64,000 nt of DNA from Cycas panzhihuaensis (lineage: Eukaryota > Cycadophyta). The translations under genes and the position numbers were made by a program. The notes under the pieces were generated by a model. It searched no databases and was not told the origin of the DNA. It saw only the letters and a program-made list of their open reading frames with translations. Location: positions 120,597,741-120,661,740 of the forward strand of contig CM041465.1 in NCBI GenBank assembly GCA_023213395.1, given 5' to 3'. Positions 62,749 to 64,000 of this stretch are shown piece by piece. Numbering within the stretch: position 1 is the stretch's first letter; each line of letters starts with the position of its first letter.

Positions 62749-64000
62749 TTATTGTTTATAATGTTGAGTCAGACTCTTAGACCATCTCTAAATTTTACAA
62801 ATTTGTCTCTACCAAGTGGCTTGGTAAAGATATCTACCGTCAGCTGCTCTGTTGGTCGATATTGAAGAGTGATCCCACCACTGTGTACGTGCTCCCTGAT
62901 GAAATGGTGGTGAACTTCAATATGTTTGGTCCGTGCATGGAAGACTGGATTCTTAGTTAGCTTGAGGACACTCTGATTGTCACAATGGATCTTTGGTCTT
63001 CTTGAAATCCAAGCTCACCAAGAATCCGGCGAAGCTAGATAGCCTCACAAGTCGCTACCGACCGCAGCCTTTGTACTGCTCGGTGGAGGACAAGGTAACA
63101 TTTGGTTGCTTCTTGCAACTCCATGAAACAATCACGAACCAAGGGTAAAACAGTAACCCGAGGTTGATTTCCTGCTATCATGGCATCCTGCCCAATCAGA
63201 ATCAGAGAACCCCTCCAAAGTGAAGCTCTCCTTATGTACATACTCATGTCCAAGCTGCAATGTTCCTTTGATATACTTGAGTATGCGTTTTGCTGCTTGC
63301 CAATGCTTCTGATTGGGTTGAGACATGAAGCGAGAGCAAATCCCAAATGCAAATGAGATGTCTGGACGAGTGTTGGTGAGATATATCAAGCTACCAATCA
63401 ACTGTCGATAAAGAGTGGAATCCGGTTCGCCTTCCTCATTAAGAGAAAGCTTGGTGCCGTTCTCCATGGGTGTAGGCGCTGCCTTGCAGTCGTGCATCCT
63501 GAATCTCTGCAAGATGTCCCAAGAATATTTTGCTTGGGAAATGAAGATATAGCCTGGCTGCTGCCATACCCCAAAGCCTAGAAAGTAATGGAGAAGTCCA
63601 AGATCAGTCATCTCAAAACTTCTCTTCAAATCATCCTGGAGAACATTGATGAGCTTAATGTCATCACCTGTGATCACTAAGTCATCTACATACAAGGCAA
63701 TATAAATGACATGGTGATGTTCATGTTTGATATATAAGTTTGGATCAGATATGGATCGATGAAACCCATGTCTCAAAAAGTATTCATCGATTTTTGCACA
63801 TGCCCTAGGAGCTTGCTTCAAGCCATGCAAAGCCTTCTTGAGGCGACATACCAAATGCTCCTTGCCTTGTTCCTTGTAACCAGGAGGTTGCTCCAAGTAT
63901 ACCTCCTCTTGAAGATCGCCGTTGAGGAAGGCGCTCTTCACGTCCATCTGATATACGGGCCATTTGCATTGTGCAGCTAAGGCCAAGAGAAGTCTGATGG
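62749..64000 (-). pseudogene. Copia-E reverse transcriptase and RNase H (partial)
   Basis: Minus strand. A 284-codon frame (63986-63132) is open: [40 protein letters not shown] (one codon shorter than Copia-A, WY replaced by C), [11 protein letters not shown] with both polymerase Asp residues, LLHYFLGFGVWQQPGYIFIS, APTPMENGTKLSLNEEGEPD, NTRPDISFAFGICSRFMSQP, AAKRILKYIKGTLQLG and FSDSDWAGCHDSRKSTSGYC. A frameshift at about 63130 spoils the end (QPNVTLSST..., CDNQSVLKLTKNPVFHARTK and TKPLGRDKFVKFRDGL remain readable to about 62770). Being nearly intact, it looks younger than Copia-C. The RT start is outside the window. Confidence 0.9.

Larger units (their letters stand above)
62206..64000 (-). 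mobile_element. Copia-E: copia element related to Copia-A, cut by the window edge
   Basis: The 3' LTR (62206-62741), G-run purine tract (complement CCCCCCC at 62742-62748), RNase H and most of RT are visible on the minus strand. The LTR is a diverged subfamily of the Copia-A LTR. Target duplication and 5' half lie outside the window; the left flank pentamer is AATGA (62201-62205). Confidence 0.9.

Noticed and set aside
1-64000. Pararetrovirus or other integrated plant virus
   Set aside because: All pol segments show copia or gypsy order and LTRs; no movement protein or coat protein of a pararetrovirus was seen.

Overview
The window is repeat-dense intergenic DNA from a land plant with a large genome. 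The evidence is stacked Ty1/copia and Ty3/gypsy LTR retrotransposons, primer-binding sites matching plant initiator-Met tRNA (TGGTATCAGAGC), a chromodomain integrase, and captured fragments of a plant LRR receptor-like protein and a plant mitochondrial FtsH protease. The level of nesting would suit a conifer or another large-genome seed plant, but nothing here fixes the species. I see no intact host gene, rRNA, tRNA or CRISPR array. Almost every coding stretch is a retrotransposon remnant broken by stops and frameshifts. All alignments and mismatch counts were made by eye.

Layout, left to right. 1-1700 is the leader and gag of a copia element that enters from the left. About 1800-2931 holds gypsy debris, including reverse-strand gag of a family I call Gypsy-2. 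2932-26249 is a chromodomain gypsy (Gypsy-1, LTR ends TGTAGC/GCTACA) opened by two insertions. Inside it are Copia-F (4458-9582, target duplication AGGAA) and a Gypsy-2 remnant (11006-15598 plus 23109-23206). That remnant is itself split by Copia-A (15599-23108, target duplication CATAA). 26250-36212 is a reverse Gypsy-2 gag, leader and LTR split by Copia-G (26333-34326, minus), which is in turn split by the 5'-truncated Copia-H (27965-30723, plus). 36213-45729 is the 3' end of another Gypsy-2 (Gypsy-2k), whose LTR is split by Copia-B (38019-45468, minus, target duplication GAAAT). 46616 to beyond 62205 is Copia-D (minus), split three times: by Copia-I (47457-52928, minus), Copia-C (54134-60847, plus) and Copia-E (62206 to the window end, minus).

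The copia elements carry the usual order gag, protease, integrase, reverse transcriptase, RNase H. The gypsy elements carry gag, protease, RT, RNase H, integrase. Judged by LTR-LTR mismatches, Copia-F is youngest (about 4 in 462), then Copia-A (about 10 in 562) and Copia-B (about 14 in 568). Copia-C, -I and -G are clearly older.

The most unusual part is Copia-F. It has almost identical LTRs and a long open gag-like frame but no pol. Between leader and gag it carries host-gene cargo: the C-terminal part of an LRR receptor-like protein in antisense, and two adjoining segments of a mitochondrial FtsH (m-AAA) protease in sense but in swapped order. Other notable signals are a perfect 383-bp tandem duplication in Gypsy-1 pol, an LTR inverted repeat whose two arms have changed together between Copia-A and Copia-E, and an Asp-to-Asn change at the central integrase catalytic position shared by two separate insertions (Copia-H and Copia-I).
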